Shown: positions 24,835-32,866, counted from the first letter of the stretch. The stretch: DNA of 34,121 nt from Candidatus Polarisedimenticolaceae bacterium (GCA_036376135.1 DASVAW010000083.1:1-34121), one strand, 5' to 3'. The notes: generated by a model from the sequence alone, not told the origin. Program-made: numbers and translations.

Positions 24835-25502
24835 GTCATCGCGACCCGGGCCCGGTCCACGCGCACGATCGTGCGGCTGACCGTCCCCCCGTCCTCGCGA
24901 TGCATGCACACCGAGGCCGGTCCGCGCTCGGGCTCGTGCCCCGCGAGCCACGCCGCGAGGGCCGGCTCGTCGGGATCGCCCGCCCGGCGACGCATCGCCT
25001 CCCACGCGGCGAGCCGCGCGGCCGGGGCGCCGAAGGCGCCGAGCGTGGAGGAGACGTAGAGGGTCGTGGACGCGGCGCGCTCCCACGCCAGCGCGACGCC
25101 GTCCCAGACGCACGAGCTCAGCCCGGCGCCGTCCTCCGCCGCCACGAGGCGGAACGCACGGGTGGCCGCGAGCTCCGGGAGCGCCGCGTCGATCCGCGCG
25201 CGGACCTCGTCGAGCCCGCGACAACCCGCGGCCTCGGCGACGAGCAGGCCGCGGCTTCGAGGGTTGTCGGGAAGCGCACGCCCCTCGGTCTCGAGGGCGT
25301 TGAGGACGCAGACCGTGAGCCCCGCGTCGTTCGCGACGATCCAGGTCCCGCCCGCATCGGGGTCCCGGGGCGCGAGCCAACGCCGCCCCGCGGCGTCCCC
25401 TTGAGACGGGACCGCGCCGCGTCCGCGCGAGAGCCGCTCGTCGCGGTTGTGGCCGAGGAGGTAGCCGCCCCCGGGCAGGGGAACGTAGGCGACCGTGCAC
25501 AT
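24744..25502 (-). CDS. NRDE (TANGO2-like) family protein
   Basis: A 252-aa protein with the family's signature HNRDE (about residues 18-22) and an MCTVAY start. The Cys at position 2 would be N-terminal after Met removal, resembling Ntn-hydrolase-like relatives. This is why I chose the ATG at 25502 rather than upstream in-frame starts. The family occurs in bacteria and eukaryotes, and its biochemical role in bacteria is not settled. It follows the phosphotransferase-like gene by 14 bp, so both are likely one transcript. Its 3' end overlaps the ABC exporter gene by 91 bp in the opposite direction. Confidence 0.88.
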   Translation of the reverse strand: MCTVAYVPLPGGGYLLGHNRDERLSRGRGAVPSQGDAAGRRWLAPRDPDAGGTWIVANDAGLTVCVLNALETEGRALPDNPRSRGLLVAEAAGCRGLDEVRARIDAALPELAATRAFRLVAAEDGAGLSSCVWDGVALAWERAASTTLYVSSTLGAFGAPAARLAAWEAMRRRAGDPDEPALAAWLAGHEPERGPASVCMHREDGGTVSRTIVRVDRARVAMTYTDGPPCTPFAPPSTWSIPRAAWSDRSVR

Positions 25503-25516
25503 CGCACGCAACGATG

Positions 25517-26596
25517 TCACGCGCCCAGGTAGGTGTCCATCAACTCCGGATCGAAGACCGGCTCCGCGATCACACGGCAGACGAACGACGTCATGGTCCG
25601 ACGGGCCTGCGGCGAGAGCCCCGCGTCGCGCGCGGGACTCGCGAGCTCGAGCCCTCGCCAGGCGAGGAACGGCGGCGCGACCTCGAGGATCTCCCCGTCC
25701 CCCCCTTCGAGCAGGTAACGCGACCAGAAGCGACGGAACAGCGACTTGAGCGGGCCGTCGAAGCGGCCGCGATGGCGCAGCGCCTCGACGACGAAGTGGA
25801 GCGTCATGCACGCGACGTCGTCCGCGGGCTCCCCCCATTCGCCGTGGGCGCGCCCGATCACGGAGAAGTCGCATCCTTCGCGGAACAGGACGTGGTCGGG
25901 GCGAAACTCGCCGTGCACCCCGCGCAGCCGATGGCTCCGGCCCTTGATGCGCCAGCGCCAGCCGATGAGCCGCCGCTCGATCTCCTCGAGCGCGGCGGGG
26001 GCGAGACCGCCTTCGGTCTCGGGCCAGGCGTCGGCGAGCACCATCACCCCCTCCTCGCGCCCGAGCAGCCCGCGCAGGCGCTGGGAGTAGAGCGAGGGGT
26101 CGATCGTCCCGCGCTGCGCGTGCACGCGGAGCAGCCAATCGCACAACGCGTCGCAGCGCGCCGTATCGAGATCTTCGACGACCCCGTGGGCCCCCGCCCT
26201 CGCGAGATCCTCCGTGTACGGCCGTCCCTCCGCGCAGTCCTTCAGGAGGAAGAACTCCTCGGCGCGTCCGAGCGAGACGAGCCGTCCTCCTTTCTCGAGC
26301 GCGCCGACGTCGATCGCGCGGACGTGCCGTGGAAGGCGCGGCAGGTCCCGGTGGTCGGAGACGACGTCGCGGGCGAGCGACGCGGTGTGTTCGCACGGCC
26401 CCGCGCAGGCGCCGAGGGTCTCGAGAATCGCGCGTTGCCTGCGGCCGGAGATCTCGAAGTCGATGCGCAGCGCACCGTTGCCGTTGTCCGCGGCGCCGTC
26501 GGCGCCCGCGAGCGGGACGACATCGAGGACGCGGACGGGCCTGCCCTTGAGTCCTTCCAGGTAGCGTCCGACGCTTTCGAGGCTGGGCGCGTGCAT
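25517..26596 (-). CDS. Phosphotransferase (APH-like) family protein with altered catalytic residues
   Basis: A 359-aa member of the aminoglycoside-phosphotransferase-like fold, recognised from VHGEFRPDHVLF (227-238) and GEWGEPADDVA (252-262). The family catalytic loop is HGDxxxxN followed by a metal-binding LDR or IDF. Here the catalytic Asp is Glu230, the Asn is His235 and the metal Asp is Gly248, so all three key positions are changed. It may be a pseudokinase or have shifted chemistry. The ATG at 26596 has a good ribosome site (AGGAGG, about 7 nt upstream). It runs with the NRDE gene and diverges from the lipid-kinase-like gene; the substrate is unknown. Confidence 0.85.
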   Translation of the reverse strand: MHAPSLESVGRYLEGLKGRPVRVLDVVPLAGADGAADNGNGALRIDFEISGRRQRAILETLGACAGPCEHTASLARDVVSDHRDLPRLPRHVRAIDVGALEKGGRLVSLGRAEEFFLLKDCAEGRPYTEDLARAGAHGVVEDLDTARCDALCDWLLRVHAQRGTIDPSLYSQRLRGLLGREEGVMVLADAWPETEGGLAPAALEEIERRLIGWRWRIKGRSHRLRGVHGEFRPDHVLFREGCDFSVIGRAHGEWGEPADDVACMTLHFVVEALRHRGRFDGPLKSLFRRFWSRYLLEGGDGEILEVAPPFLAWRGLELASPARDAGLSPQARRTMTSFVCRVIAEPVFDPELMDTYLGA

Positions 26597-26667
26597 CCGT
26601 GGCCCTCCTGGGCCCGCCCGCACAATTTGCAAAGGTGGTGCCGCGCGGCGGAAGCCCTTCCCGCGAC

Positions 26668-26696
26668 GTGACGATAAAAAGATTCGCGCGTATGCT
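26668..26696 (+). promoter_or_regulatory. Sigma-70-type promoter of the lipid-kinase-like gene
   Basis: GTGACG (26668-26673) and TATGCT (26691-26696) are 17 bp apart. Transcription would begin near 26703, at the GTG of a short leader frame. The rest of the 203-bp region between the divergent genes (26597-26799) holds a small TTTGCAAA palindrome near 26626 and the ribosome site of the phosphotransferase gene. Confidence 0.55.
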
Positions 26697-26704
26697 CCGC
26701 GCCC

Positions 26705-26803
26705 GTGACCCACTCCCCCCCCTCCGCCCTCCTTCACCCGGTCGATTTTTTCGCCCGCTCGGGGGCCGGGGGACGGTGCCTTGCGCGGGGACGACACCCT
26801 TGA
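26705..26803 (+). CDS. Possible leaderless 32-aa leader peptide before the lipid kinase
   Basis: A GTG at 26705 lies 8 nt after the -10 TATGCT and opens a 32-codon frame ending in TGA at 26801-26803. That TGA overlaps the TTG start of the lipid-kinase gene (TTGA), so the two could be translationally coupled. The peptide has no recognised motif, and its third-position GC (about 75%) is lower than that of typical genes here, so it may be non-coding. A rival reading is that the kinase starts upstream, for example at the in-frame ATG 26692 or GTG 26776. Confidence 0.3.
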   Translation: MTHSPPSALLHPVDFFARSGAGGRCLARGRHP

Positions 26804-27693
26804 CGCGCCTGGTCGTGAACCCTCGCGCCGCGCGCGGGAACGTGCGCGGCCGGCTGGCTCGACTCGCGCGGCTGGCCCGGGAGGCGGGGATCGAGATGAC
26901 CGTCCCGGAGTCGGCGCAGCGGCTGTGCGAAGCCGCGGTCGCCGCTGCGGCGGCGGGGTGCGAGCGGCTCCTCGTCGCGGGAGGCGACGGCACGCTTCAC
27001 TGGGCGATCCAGGGTCTTGCGGGAACTCCATGCGCGCTGGGGGTGATCCCGCTCGGCCGCGGCAACGACGTGGCCCGCGAGGTCGGCGCCCCGCTCGAGC
27101 TCGATACGGCGTTCGCGGCGGCGTTGCGCGGGCCGGTCAGGAGCATCGACCTCGGGAGCGACGGCAGACGCTGTTTCGCCACCGTCGGGGGCGTCGGCAT
27201 CGACGGCGCCGTCGTGCGCCGGGTCGATCGAGGCCTGCCGTGGTTCGGCGGCCCGCTCGCGTATCCCCTCGCCGTCGTCCGGGCGTTGCATGCGTACCGC
27301 CCGCCGAACCTGCGCCTCGAGACCGACGCGGGGACCTTCGAGGAGCGGGTCGTGCTGGCCTCCGCCGCCAACCTCCCGTGGTTCGGAGGAGGGATGCGGA
27401 TCGCCCCCGACGCGGTCGCCGACGACGGCGAACTCGACCTCGTCGTGGTCCGGGCGATCTCGCCGATTCGCCTGCTGCTGGTCTTTCCGAGGGTCTATGC
27501 AGGGCGGCACCTCACCCACCCGGCGGTTCGCGTGATCCGCACGCGGCGGGTGACGTACCGTTCCGACCGCGCCATGGACCTCCAGGCCGACGGGGAGATC
27601 CTGCGGCAGGTTCATGAGGATCCGGTGACCCTCAGGGTCCTCCCGCGGGCGCTCCGAGTCGTCGAATCCCGGGACGCGATTACACGTTCGTGA
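26800..27693 (+). CDS. Diacylglycerol/lipid kinase-like protein (DAGK catalytic domain)
   Basis: About 297 aa from the TTG at 26800, preceded by GGGGA 9 nt upstream and matching the family's usual N-terminus (TRLVVNPRAARG). The DAGK catalytic domain shows VNPRAARG (6-13), VAGGDGTLHWA (about 64-74) with the ATP-binding GGDGT, and PLGRGNDVA (about 85-93). This fits YegS/DgkB-type cytoplasmic lipid kinases that phosphorylate diacylglycerol or related lipids. Alternative starts are GTG 26776 and ATG 26692. The following 118 bp to the next gene hold a hairpin and a 16-bp palindrome described separately. Confidence 0.9.
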   Translation: MTRLVVNPRAARGNVRGRLARLARLAREAGIEMTVPESAQRLCEAAVAAAAAGCERLLVAGGDGTLHWAIQGLAGTPCALGVIPLGRGNDVAREVGAPLELDTAFAAALRGPVRSIDLGSDGRRCFATVGGVGIDGAVVRRVDRGLPWFGGPLAYPLAVVRALHAYRPPNLRLETDAGTFEERVVLASAANLPWFGGGMRIAPDAVADDGELDLVVVRAISPIRLLLVFPRVYAGRHLTHPAVRVIRTRRVTYRSDRAMDLQADGEILRQVHEDPVTLRVLPRALRVVESRDAITRS

Positions 27694-27751
27694 TGCCGTG
27701 CGGGCCTCTCGCAGCGGCCCCCCGACTTAAAAGCTGGTCCCGGCGGGCCGG

Positions 27752-27767
27752 GCGACGTATACGTCGC
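27752..27767 (+). repeat. Perfect 16-bp palindrome GCGACGTATACGTCGC
   Basis: A 16-bp perfect inverted repeat with a TATACG core, 44 bp upstream of the gene at 27812. A GC-rich 5-bp hairpin (CCCGG-N4-CCGGG) precedes it. It could be an operator for a dimeric regulator or part of a promoter, since TATACG resembles a -10. Confidence 0.5.
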
Positions 27768-27775
27768 GGTGGCAG

Positions 27776-27801
27776 CCCGCTTGCCTCCTCAGGCCGGCGG
27801 G
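27776..27801 (+). promoter_or_regulatory. mRNA leader hairpin touching the ribosome site of the next gene
   Basis: CCCGC (27776-27780) pairs with GCGGG (27797-27801), and an inner GCCT/AGGC stem caps it. The 3' arm runs into the Shine-Dalgarno GGAGGAAGG (27800-27808) of the gene at 27812, so folding could limit translation. I recognise no known riboswitch class. Confidence 0.35.
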
Positions 27802-27811
27802 AGGAAGGTGC

Positions 27812-28456
27812 ATGAAGCAGCGCATCGGGTTACTGCTGCTCTGCGGGATCGCGACGGGGGTCGCCTGGGGCGGCGCCCGTGCGATCGAGCCCCCGGCCGC
27901 AAAGCGCCTCCCGTTCGGTACGGCGCTGCCCGACGGACGCCTGGCCCCGACGGCCCTGTCGCTGGCGAAACTTCCCCATGCGGCGCCGGCCCCTTCCGGT
28001 GCATTCCTCTCCTCCTACCTTGCGCCCCAGATGGCGCGGCGCCTCGCACCGCTGGGCGAGTGGTTCGCGTCCCCCACGCTCGAGCGGGACACCCGCACCT
28101 CCGTGTCGTGGATCGAGATGCAGCAGAACGCCGAGCAGCAGGCGTGGAAGGCGACCCGGAAGGCCGTGCGGTCGTACCTGGGCGATCGCCTGGAGCGCGA
28201 GATCACGATCGCCGCGGGGCTCCCGTCGGGTTCGACCTCCACGAAAGGCGGGACGCGGCTGAGCGTGGGGATCGCGAGCCTCACCCCGCGCATCATCGTC
28301 GAGCGAGCCGCGGGGAGCGGATTCGTCCGGTTCGGCGTCGACGCCACCGGGGACGTGAACGTCGACTGGCGCCCGAAGCATGGCGAGACGCGCCTGGGCG
28401 CGACCTTCGACGCGGACTCCCGCCGCCTCGGCCTGAACCTCAACGGGCGGTTCTGA
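27812..28456 (+). CDS. Secreted protein of unknown function, possibly outer-membrane associated
   Basis: A 214-aa protein with a clear signal peptide (hydrophobic about 5-20, likely cleavage near residue 24 after ARA). The strong ribosome site GGAGGAAGG fixes the ATG. The last 80 residues show alternating hydrophobic/polar strands (for example RLSVGIASL, FVRFGVDA, TRLGATFD, LGLNLNGRF), and the protein ends in Phe, as outer-membrane barrels do. The strand number is small, so a short barrel or a beta-rich lipid-facing domain is possible. I do not recognise the family. Confidence 0.83.
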   Translation: MKQRIGLLLLCGIATGVAWGGARAIEPPAAKRLPFGTALPDGRLAPTALSLAKLPHAAPAPSGAFLSSYLAPQMARRLAPLGEWFASPTLERDTRTSVSWIEMQQNAEQQAWKATRKAVRSYLGDRLEREITIAAGLPSGSTSTKGGTRLSVGIASLTPRIIVERAAGSGFVRFGVDATGDVNVDWRPKHGETRLGATFDADSRRLGLNLNGRF

Positions 28457-28462
28457 GCCCCG

Positions 28463-28729
28463 TCACCGCATCCGCTGCTTCGCGTTGCGCAGGATCATCA
28501 GCGCGGTGTTGAGGCGCTGGATCTTCCGGTTGCGCGTCTGGACCTCGGCGAGCTCCGCGACCGCGCTGTTGTCTCCCCGGATCTCGCGCAGGGCCTTCTC
28601 GATCTCGAACGCGAGCTGGTCCATGTCGCCGCGGGTGTAGCTCCTGAACGTCCGCTCGGTGACCGTCTGGTACCCCTCGCCGATGTCCCGCGCCATCGCG
28701 AACGCGCTGCCTCCCAGGAAGTTGGCCAT
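28463..28729 (-). CDS. Small helical protein of unknown function
   Basis: An 88-aa protein, strongly helical, with a charged middle and a basic C-terminus (RNAKQRMR). There is no signal peptide and no cysteine. The ATG at 28729 has TATAGT ending 8 nt upstream and no ribosome site, as for other leaderless starts here. It converges with the secreted protein gene with only 6 bp between them. I do not recognise the family; the codon usage and its own promoter argue for a real gene. Confidence 0.7.
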   Translation of the reverse strand: MANFLGGSAFAMARDIGEGYQTVTERTFRSYTRGDMDQLAFEIEKALREIRGDNSAVAELAEVQTRNRKIQRLNTALMILRNAKQRMR

Positions 28730-28737
28730 GGGCGCGG

Positions 28738-28743
28738 ACTATA
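28738..28743 (-). promoter_or_regulatory. -10 element (TATAGT) for leaderless small gene
   Basis: On the minus strand TATAGT ends 8 nt before the ATG at 28729 and contains the TAG stop of the aminotransferase gene. Confidence 0.55.
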
Positions 28744-29920
28744 CCGCGAGGCCGCCCCGCGACAGGGCGTCGATCGACGCGAAGAGCCGGTCCACGTCGG
28801 CATCCGCCGTGTAGACGTGGGGGGCCGCCCGGAGCCACCCGTCGCGAACCCCCAGGCTGATCCCCCGAGCGCCGAGCTCGCGGCACCACAGGTCCGGGTC
28901 CGGGACCCCCCCGAAGGAGACGATCCCCGAACGCTCGTCCGGGGAGACGGGACCGTGGACGGGAAGCCCTCGCTCGGCCAGCCCCGCGACGAGCCGTTCC
29001 ACGTGACGCTCGACCCGGGCGCGGATCGTCTCGAGGCCGATCCGCGCCGCGAGCTCGAGCGCCGCGCCGAGCCCCGCGATCCCGGGGACGTTCGGGTATC
29101 CGGGCTCGAACCTCCCGGAGCCGGGGCGCCACAACGGACCCAGGTCGAGCTGGCCGGAGGCGTCGAGCTCCCGCACCCATCGGAGCATGTCCCCCGCCCC
29201 CGTGACCGACAGCGCTCCCGCGGCGCGGGGACGGATCCGGTCGAGCCACTCCGGGGCCAGGTAGAGGAACCCGGTTCCCGACGGCCCCATGAGCCACTTC
29301 CTCCCCTCGGCCGCCAGCGCGCCGATCCCCAGGGCCTTCACGTCGACCGGGTAGACCGGCAGCCCCTGGATCGCGTCGACGACGAGCAACACGTCGTGCC
29401 GGCGGCACGCCTCTCCGAGACGTGCGAGATCGACGCGGTACCCGGTCGAGAACTGGACCTGCGACACCGTCAGCACGCGCGTCCGCGGTCCGATCGCGTC
29501 GATCAATCGCGATGCCGTGAGCCGCCCCCCCTCCGAACGGACGACGCGCAGTCCCACGCCGCGATCGCGCTGCACCGCCCACGGGTAGACGTTCGCGGGG
29601 TACTCGAGGTCGCCGAGAACCACCTCGTCCCCGTCGCGCCACGCGAACCCGTCGGCGACTTTCGAGATCGCCTCCCCCGTGTTCGCCGCGAAGGCGATCT
29701 CCGCCGGGGCCGCACCGATCAGCCGCGCGATCGCGCTGCGCGTGCCCTCGACCCGACGCATGTCGTCGGCCCAGGTGTGCACGCCGCGCTCCACTTGCGC
29801 GCGCAGCGTCCGCTCGACGGCCTGCGCGACGCACGTGGGCACGAGGGTTGCCGAGGCCGCGTTGAAATACGCGACCGACGCCGCCCCCGGGAACTCCGCC
29901 CGGATCTCCGCCTCGGTCAC
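28739..29920 (-). CDS. Class V aminotransferase (PLP-dependent, cysteine desulfurase/epimerase-like)
   Basis: A 393-aa PLP enzyme of fold type I. Visible features are the cofactor Asp182 in VVDAIQG and the PLP Lys208 in EGRKWLMGPSGTG, which matches isopenicillin-N-epimerase-like and related class V members. The substrate and reaction (desulfurase, lyase, epimerase or transaminase) cannot be told. The GTG start at 29920 overlaps the stop of the HD-domain gene (GTGA), so the two are co-expressed. A selenocysteine-lyase-like role is conceivable next to a selenoprotein 3 kb away, but I see no evidence for it. Confidence 0.9.
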   Translation of the reverse strand: MTEAEIRAEFPGAASVAYFNAASATLVPTCVAQAVERTLRAQVERGVHTWADDMRRVEGTRSAIARLIGAAPAEIAFAANTGEAISKVADGFAWRDGDEVVLGDLEYPANVYPWAVQRDRGVGLRVVRSEGGRLTASRLIDAIGPRTRVLTVSQVQFSTGYRVDLARLGEACRRHDVLLVVDAIQGLPVYPVDVKALGIGALAAEGRKWLMGPSGTGFLYLAPEWLDRIRPRAAGALSVTGAGDMLRWVRELDASGQLDLGPLWRPGSGRFEPGYPNVPGIAGLGAALELAARIGLETIRARVERHVERLVAGLAERGLPVHGPVSPDERSGIVSFGGVPDPDLWCRELGARGISLGVRDGWLRAAPHVYTADADVDRLFASIDALSRGGLAV

Positions 29921-30495
29921 GCACGCCCCGCGAGGCCGAGATCGGCGGCGACCGCCCGGAGCGCGTCGATCACGAAGGCGATGTGCGCGTCGAGCTCCAT
30001 GCCGATCCCCTCGGCCCCCTTGACGATGTCGTCGCGGCTGACGCTGCGGGCGAAGGCCTTGTCCTTCATCCGCTTGCGCACCGACTCGGGCTTGAGCTCG
30101 TGCAGCGACTTGTTCGGGGTGACGAGCGCGCAGGCGGTCAGGAAGCCGCACAACTCGTCGGAGGCGAACAGACACCGTTCGAGGTCGCTCTCGGGGACGA
30201 CTCCGGTGTGCGGCGCGTGCGCGAGGATCGCGCGGCGGAACCACTCCGGATACCCCCTCTCCTCGAGCACCTCCTGCCCGCGGAACGGGTGGTCCTCCAG
30301 CGACGGATACCGCTCGTAGTCGAAATCGTGGAGCAGTCCGGCGAGGCCGAAGGCGTCGGCGTCGCCGCCGACGCGGGCGGCGTGCGCGCGCATCGCCGCC
30401 TCCACGGCGTACGCGTGTTTGCGCAGCCCCGGTCCTTCGGTCCAGGCGTGCAGCAGGGCGATCGCCTCGTCGCGCGGAGGAAGTCTGGAGTCCAT
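29917..30495 (-). CDS. HD-domain protein (putative phosphohydrolase)
   Basis: A 192-aa protein with an HD metal-binding domain: His27 in the first helix, then His56-Asp57 in LLHDFDYE, and the later His in LAHAPH. This is a compact HDIG-like family often annotated as hydrolase. The ATG at 30495 has AGGAGG 6 nt upstream. Its stop overlaps the class V aminotransferase start. The substrate is not predictable from the sequence. Confidence 0.88.
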   Translation of the reverse strand: MDSRLPPRDEAIALLHAWTEGPGLRKHAYAVEAAMRAHAARVGGDADAFGLAGLLHDFDYERYPSLEDHPFRGQEVLEERGYPEWFRRAILAHAPHTGVVPESDLERCLFASDELCGFLTACALVTPNKSLHELKPESVRKRMKDKAFARSVSRDDIVKGAEGIGMELDAHIAFVIDALRAVAADLGLAGRA

Positions 30496-30550
30496 CGGAG
30501 CCTCCTGTCGGGTCGGTACAGGGTATCGCGTAGGCCTTGCCGTCGTGTGG

Positions 30551-30556
30551 TATCAA
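30551..30556 (+). promoter_or_regulatory. -10-like element (TATCAA) before the MFS gene
   Basis: TATCAA ends 6 nt before the GTG at 30563. Its last base does not match TAnnnT, so it is weaker than the others. The 67 bp between the HD and MFS genes must hold both divergent promoters. Confidence 0.35.
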
Positions 30557-30562
30557 GCCGCC

Positions 30563-31792
30563 GTGCTGCTCGCCCGCCTCAATCCCTGGAAAGGTGTCGG
30601 CGTCCTGCCGCGCGGGATGTGGGTCCTGTCCGGCACGATGCTCATCAACCGGCTCGGCACGATGGTGCTGCCGTTCCTGCTTCTTTATCTGACCGAGCAC
30701 CTCCACTACGACGCGAGCACCGCGGCGCTCGTCCTGACCTGCTTCGGCCTAGGCTCCATCGTGGCGGCTCCCCTCGCGGGTCGCCTCGCGGACCGCATCG
30801 GCCCGCTCTCCATCATGCGCGCCTCGTTGTTCCTGACCGCGGCGGTCCTTTTCGCCTTCCCGTGGTTCTCGTCGCTCCTGCCGGTCCTCGCGGGCACGGT
30901 CGTCTTCGCCGTCGTCTCGGAGTCGTACCGGCCGGCGAGCCTCGCGCTCGTCACCGAGATCGTGCCGGTCGAGTTGCGCAAGGCGGCGTATTCCCTGAAT
31001 CGTCTCGCCATCAACCTCGGGATGAGCGTCGGCCCCGCCCTGGGCGGGTTCATCGCCGACCGGTCGTTCGACGCCCTGTTCTGGGTGGACGGCGGCTCCG
31101 CTCTCGCCGCGGGGCTCGTGCTGGCACTCGTCCCGCTCGGCGCCGCCGCCGCCGAGCGCAGGAAGGCGGCCCGGGAGTCGGCCGCCTCGGAGCGGTCGGC
31201 ACCCGTCCACACCGACCTGCGTTTCCTGGCGTTCCTGATCGGCTCGACGCTTCTCGCCGCGGCGTTTTTCCAGCACATCGGCGCGATGCCGCTCTACCTC
31301 GTCCGCGACCTGGGGTTCACGAAGTCGTTCTACGGGCTGATGTTCACCCTCAACACGGTCGTCATCGTGATCCTCGAGGTGCGGCTCAACTTCATGACGT
31401 CGCACTGGTCGCATCGGCGCTCGTTGTGGCTCGGGTCGACCCTCGTCGCCTCGGGGCTCGGCCTGCTCGCGGTCGCGACGGCTCCGTGGGCGATCGCGGG
31501 GACGGTCCTCGTCTGGACCTTCGGCGAGATGATCCTTCTCCCCTCCATGTCCAATTTCGTCGCCGACATGGCCCCCCCCGACCGCCGCGGCGAATACATG
31601 GGCTGGTACACGATGTCCTGGGGCGTCGCTTTTTCGTTCGGCCCCTCGCTCGGCACCGTGGTGCTCGACGCGTGGGGCCCCCACGTCGTCTGGCCGGCGA
31701 CGTTCCTCGCGGCGATCGCGGGCGGAGCGCTGATGGCGCGTCGCGAGGACAACCTGCCGGGCGCCGCTCCCGCGGCCGGCGCGGAGGCATGA
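30563..31792 (+). CDS. Major facilitator superfamily transporter
   Basis: About 409 aa with 12 predicted membrane helices. The loop between helices 2 and 3 has the MFS motif GRLADRIGPL (about residues 71-80). A central cytoplasmic loop near residues 195-220 is charged. The substrate is unknown; drug-efflux-type MFS proteins are similar in size. The GTG at 30563 was chosen for its -10-like element and the hydrophobic start; an in-frame GTG at 30545 is possible. An O-methyltransferase follows with one base between. Confidence 0.9.
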   Translation: MLLARLNPWKGVGVLPRGMWVLSGTMLINRLGTMVLPFLLLYLTEHLHYDASTAALVLTCFGLGSIVAAPLAGRLADRIGPLSIMRASLFLTAAVLFAFPWFSSLLPVLAGTVVFAVVSESYRPASLALVTEIVPVELRKAAYSLNRLAINLGMSVGPALGGFIADRSFDALFWVDGGSALAAGLVLALVPLGAAAAERRKAARESAASERSAPVHTDLRFLAFLIGSTLLAAAFFQHIGAMPLYLVRDLGFTKSFYGLMFTLNTVVIVILEVRLNFMTSHWSHRRSLWLGSTLVASGLGLLAVATAPWAIAGTVLVWTFGEMILLPSMSNFVADMAPPDRRGEYMGWYTMSWGVAFSFGPSLGTVVLDAWGPHVVWPATFLAAIAGGALMARREDNLPGAAPAAGAEA

Positions 31793-31793
31793 C

Positions 31794-32420
31794 GTGGATC
31801 TCGTGGACCCTGCGATCGACCGGTGGCTCGCCCAGCGAGCCGCGCTTTCCGACCCGGTCCTCGAGGAGATGGAGCGGATCGCCGGGGAGCGCGACTTCCC
31901 GATCGTCGGGCCCCAGGTCGGGCGGATCCTCGAGGTCCTCGCGCGCGCGTCGGGAGCCCGCCGCGTGCTCGAGCTCGGCTCCGGGTTCGGATACAGCGCC
32001 TTCTGGTTCCTGCGCGGCATGCCGCCGGACGGAGCGATCCTCCTCACCGACGGATCGGCGGATCACTGCCGGCTGGCCCGGGAATTTCTGGGGGACCCGG
32101 CGCGGGTCCGGATCGAGGTCGGCGACGCCTTCGAAACCGCTTCCCGCGAGACCGGGGCGTTCGACATCGTCTTCTGCGACGTCGACAAACACGAGTACCC
32201 GAGGGCGCACGACGTGGCCGACCGGCTGCTGCGTCCCGGCGGCCTACTGATCGTCGACAACATGCTCTGGTACGGGAAGGTCCTCGAGCCGGCCGCGGAC
32301 GACCGCGCAACCGCCGGGGTCCTCGGTCTCCACGAGCGCCTCGCGACCTCCGGTCGGTTCACGGCGGCGACCCTCCCGGTCCGGGACGGGGTCACGGTCG
32401 CGGTGAAGCTGCCGGCCTGA
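31794..32420 (+). CDS. SAM-dependent O-methyltransferase (COMT-like)
   Basis: A 208-aa class I methyltransferase. The SAM-binding motif is LELGSGFGYS (59-68). Metal-site residues matching the catechol O-methyltransferase set are Asp129 (FCDVDKH) and Asp155-Asn156 (IVDNMLWYG). The GTG start at 31794 follows the MFS stop by one base with GGAGG about 6 nt upstream, so the transporter and methyltransferase are probably one operon. The substrate is a catechol- or phenolic-like compound by family, but this is not shown. Its 3' end overlaps the convergent acetyltransferase by 29 bp. Confidence 0.92.
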   Translation: MDLVDPAIDRWLAQRAALSDPVLEEMERIAGERDFPIVGPQVGRILEVLARASGARRVLELGSGFGYSAFWFLRGMPPDGAILLTDGSADHCRLAREFLGDPARVRIEVGDAFETASRETGAFDIVFCDVDKHEYPRAHDVADRLLRPGGLLIVDNMLWYGKVLEPAADDRATAGVLGLHERLATSGRFTAATLPVRDGVTVAVKLPA

Positions 32421-32859
32421 CCAGGCGCACGACGCGAATCCCGCCCGCGACGGTGCGGCGCTCCCGCTCGACGAACCCGAGCTTCGCGTAGAGGGCCAGC
32501 GCCGGGGCATTGGCGACGCCGGTGCCGACCGCGACCGGCCGATCCCAGGCCGTCTCGATCGCGCGACGCACCAGGGACGTTCCCACCCCGCGCCGGAAGG
32601 CGGCGGGATCCACGACGAGACTCGCGATGAGCAGCTCCTCGCCGAGATCCTCCAGCTCGACGTACCCGGCGAGGCGCCCCCCGTCGAAGCACCCGAGAAA
32701 CCGCGACGCCGCCGCGCGAAGGTCGCCGATCGTCCGGCGAAGCGGGGGGAAGTCGTCGGCGCCGAGAAGGCGCGCCTCCTCCTCGTAGCCGGCGAGGTGG
32801 ACGCGGAGCAGCTCCTCGGCGACGCCGGGGGCGTGGAGGTCGAGCGTCTCGATCGTCAC
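32392..32859 (-). CDS. GNAT-family N-acetyltransferase
   Basis: A 155-aa acetyltransferase. The acetyl-CoA-binding motif A region VVDPAAFRRGVGTSLV (about 88-103) contains the R-x-x-G-x-G/A pattern, and NAPALALYAKLGFVE (about 124-138) is the usual C-terminal part. The GTG at 32859 has TATCCT ending 7 nt upstream and no ribosome site. The substrate is unknown; such small GNATs act on amino groups of proteins or small molecules. Confidence 0.88.
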   Translation of the reverse strand: MTIETLDLHAPGVAEELLRVHLAGYEEEARLLGADDFPPLRRTIGDLRAAASRFLGCFDGGRLAGYVELEDLGEELLIASLVVDPAAFRRGVGTSLVRRAIETAWDRPVAVGTGVANAPALALYAKLGFVERERRTVAGGIRVVRLVRPAASPRP

Positions 32860-32866
32860 GGTGGGC

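Noticed and set aside
28739-29920. Selenocysteine lyase or other selenium gene near the selenoprotein
   Set aside because: The class V aminotransferase has no feature I can tie to selenium use; the family has many other reactions.
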